Origin: Deltaproteobacteria bacterium
GTDB taxonomy: Bacteria > Myxococcota > Kuafuiibacteriia > Kuafuiibacteriales > Kuafuiibacteriaceae
NCBI GenBank assembly: GCA_011526105.1
Contig: WYAZ01000141.1
Span: 1-42,847, forward strand
Length of the DNA stretch: 42,847 bases
Direction of reading: 5' to 3'
Below the pieces are notes generated by a model. That model searched no databases. It saw only the letters and a list, made by a program, of their open reading frames with translations, and was not told where the DNA came from. Position 1 is the stretch's first letter; each line of letters opens with the position of its first letter. A program made the position numbers and the translations under genes. Of the stretch, positions 42,139-42,847 are shown piece after piece.

Positions 42139-42708
42139 CTACTTGCGAAAGCTTCGCGGGAGCGCGTAGCGCGAGGCGTCGTTCTCGAGGAGCGTGAGCG
42201 AGTCTTCCGCGATGGCTAAGCGCTTCCGAAGCTTGTCGAGCTCGGCCTTCTCGAGCTCGTCCCCCGCAACCTGCTCGAACTGGTTGAGCCGCGCCTCGAG
42301 GGTCTTCTGGTACGCGCGAAGCTCACGAAACTCGCGCTGCCACTCCTCGGCCCGCTTGCCGCCGTAGAGCGTGACACCCACCGGCGCCGGCGCCGCCTTC
42401 TGCTCACCGGAGCGGCCGAGCGCGCTCATGAGCTTCTCGGGTGCGAAGCCGAGAATACGGTCCCGCCCGCCTACGACCGTGAGCGGAATACCTCGTTGGC
42501 CACGCGCGGCTTTCTCATAGGCGTCGAGGTTCTGGGGGTCGTCGACGTCCTTGTACTCGTGGGGCACCTTTGCCTGCTCGAGAAAGGCCTTCAGCGATCG
42601 ACAGGGGCCACACCAGCTCGCTCCGAAGACGACGACCTCGGGGGCCTTGGCCTCCGCGATGGAGCTCGAGAGGCTGAGCAGGATACCGATATAGAGTGAG
42701 AGACGCAT
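42139..42708 (-). CDS. Exported thioredoxin/glutaredoxin-fold protein with C-terminal coiled coil
   Basis: 189 residues. A signal peptide (about 1-20, Ala-Glu-Ala end) is followed by a short thioredoxin-fold domain of the glutaredoxin type: Cys33-Gly-Pro-Cys36 in 'GASWCGPCRSL', the cis-proline Pro75 in 'RGIPLTVV', and a following Gly-Gly. The last 70 residues (about 118-180) are charged and helical with a heptad-like pattern, probably a coiled coil. It is likely a periplasmic disulfide exchange protein; its partner is unknown. It begins 9 bases after the stop of the partial gene on the same strand. Confidence 0.82.
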   Translation of the reverse strand: MRLSLYIGILLSLSSSIAEAKAPEVVVFGASWCGPCRSLKAFLEQAKVPHEYKDVDDPQNLDAYEKAARGQRGIPLTVVGGRDRILGFAPEKLMSALGRSGEQKAAPAPVGVTLYGGKRAEEWQREFRELRAYQKTLEARLNQFEQVAGDELEKAELDKLRKRLAIAEDSLTLLENDASRYALPRSFRK

Positions 42709-42717
42709 GACCAGAGC

Positions 42718-42847
42718 CTAGTGTCCCGTCCGAGAAGTTCGATCACGTTCGCGCTTGTCCTTTTCGCCCCTGGCCGACGCGCGGCCTGCGGCCGCCCTTT
42801 CGGGCTCCTCGGTCATTGGGGGCGACCCAACTCCCTTCGTAGCGCGC
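42718..42847 (-). CDS. C-terminal tail of a gene entering from the right
   Basis: On the minus strand an open frame runs from the window edge to a TAG at 42718-42720, 9 bases before the start of the thioredoxin-fold gene. The tail is highly charged (GEKDKRERDRTS near the end). The tight spacing suggests one operon. The frame could instead be chance, since only about 42 codons are visible. No function can be assigned. Confidence 0.35.
   Translation of the reverse strand, partial: RATKGVGSPPMTEEPERAAAGRASARGEKDKRERDRTSRTGH

Overview
The window is high-GC chromosomal DNA, densely packed with genes on both strands, and it carries no transposase, integrase, phage gene, CRISPR array, rRNA or tRNA that I can see. 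The gene style points to Myxococcota, probably Polyangia. That style includes a membrane Ser/Thr protein kinase, an FHA-domain sigma-54 activator, a VWA lipoprotein of the VSDEDD type, a cysteine-rich 'CCP' repeat lipoprotein, two ECF sigma/anti-sigma pairs, and many lipoproteins and envelope proteins. The taxonomic call is inference from gene content; no marker gene here fixes the genus. No gene-free stretch exceeds 300 bases.

Layout. 1-2618: a dispersed repeat, a phosphate-selective-porin-like outer membrane protein, and an ECF sigma factor with a translationally coupled His/Cys-rich membrane partner. Matching ECF-type promoters (GGAACY-N16-CGTCTTCAGG) precede both the porin and the sigma gene. 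2673-6138: SrkA-like kinase, VWA lipoprotein, cysteine-rich repeat lipoprotein. 6234-9330: small basic protein (+), then on the minus strand an outer membrane barrel, an MscS channel and a degenerate EAL protein. 9505-14826: ftsK (-), lolA (+), aldehyde dehydrogenase (+). 14815-16870 (-): FG-GAP-like lipoprotein and FHA/sigma-54 activator. 16958-19551 (+): small membrane protein and Ser/Thr kinase. 19635-20789 (-): saccharopine-dehydrogenase-like reductase. 20870-24808 (+): second ECF sigma/zinc-finger anti-sigma pair, GAF histidine kinase, second MscS. 24909-28560 (+): two adjacent DUF4139 (MuiA-type) proteins. 28564-29274 (-): dihaem cytochrome c lipoprotein.

29482-32708 (+) is a translation-flavoured cluster: rpsN and rpmE2 (both without zinc-binding Cys), a KhpB/Jag-like R3H protein, a secreted HExxH/EF-hand protein, and a PrmA-like methyltransferase. 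32716-34569 (-): fatty acid desaturase and a Dph6-like protein with a damaged PP-loop. 34678-36312 (+): Na/Pi cotransporter. 36322-36909 (-): LPP20-type lipoprotein. 37073-42128 (+): overlapping DUF2339/DUF3999 membrane pair. 42139-42847 (-): thioredoxin-fold protein and the tail of a gene running out of the window.

The best leads for undescribed biology are: (i) the self-contained ECF/porin regulon with a candidate metal-sensing partner; (ii) the paired DUF4139 proteins without signal peptides; (iii) the HExxH/EF-hand protein inside a ribosomal-protein cluster; (iv) a dispersed repeat whose CTAGARCTCATC end sits at gene 3' ends and in one case supplies a stop codon. Start codons are chosen by eye and several are uncertain, as noted per gene.
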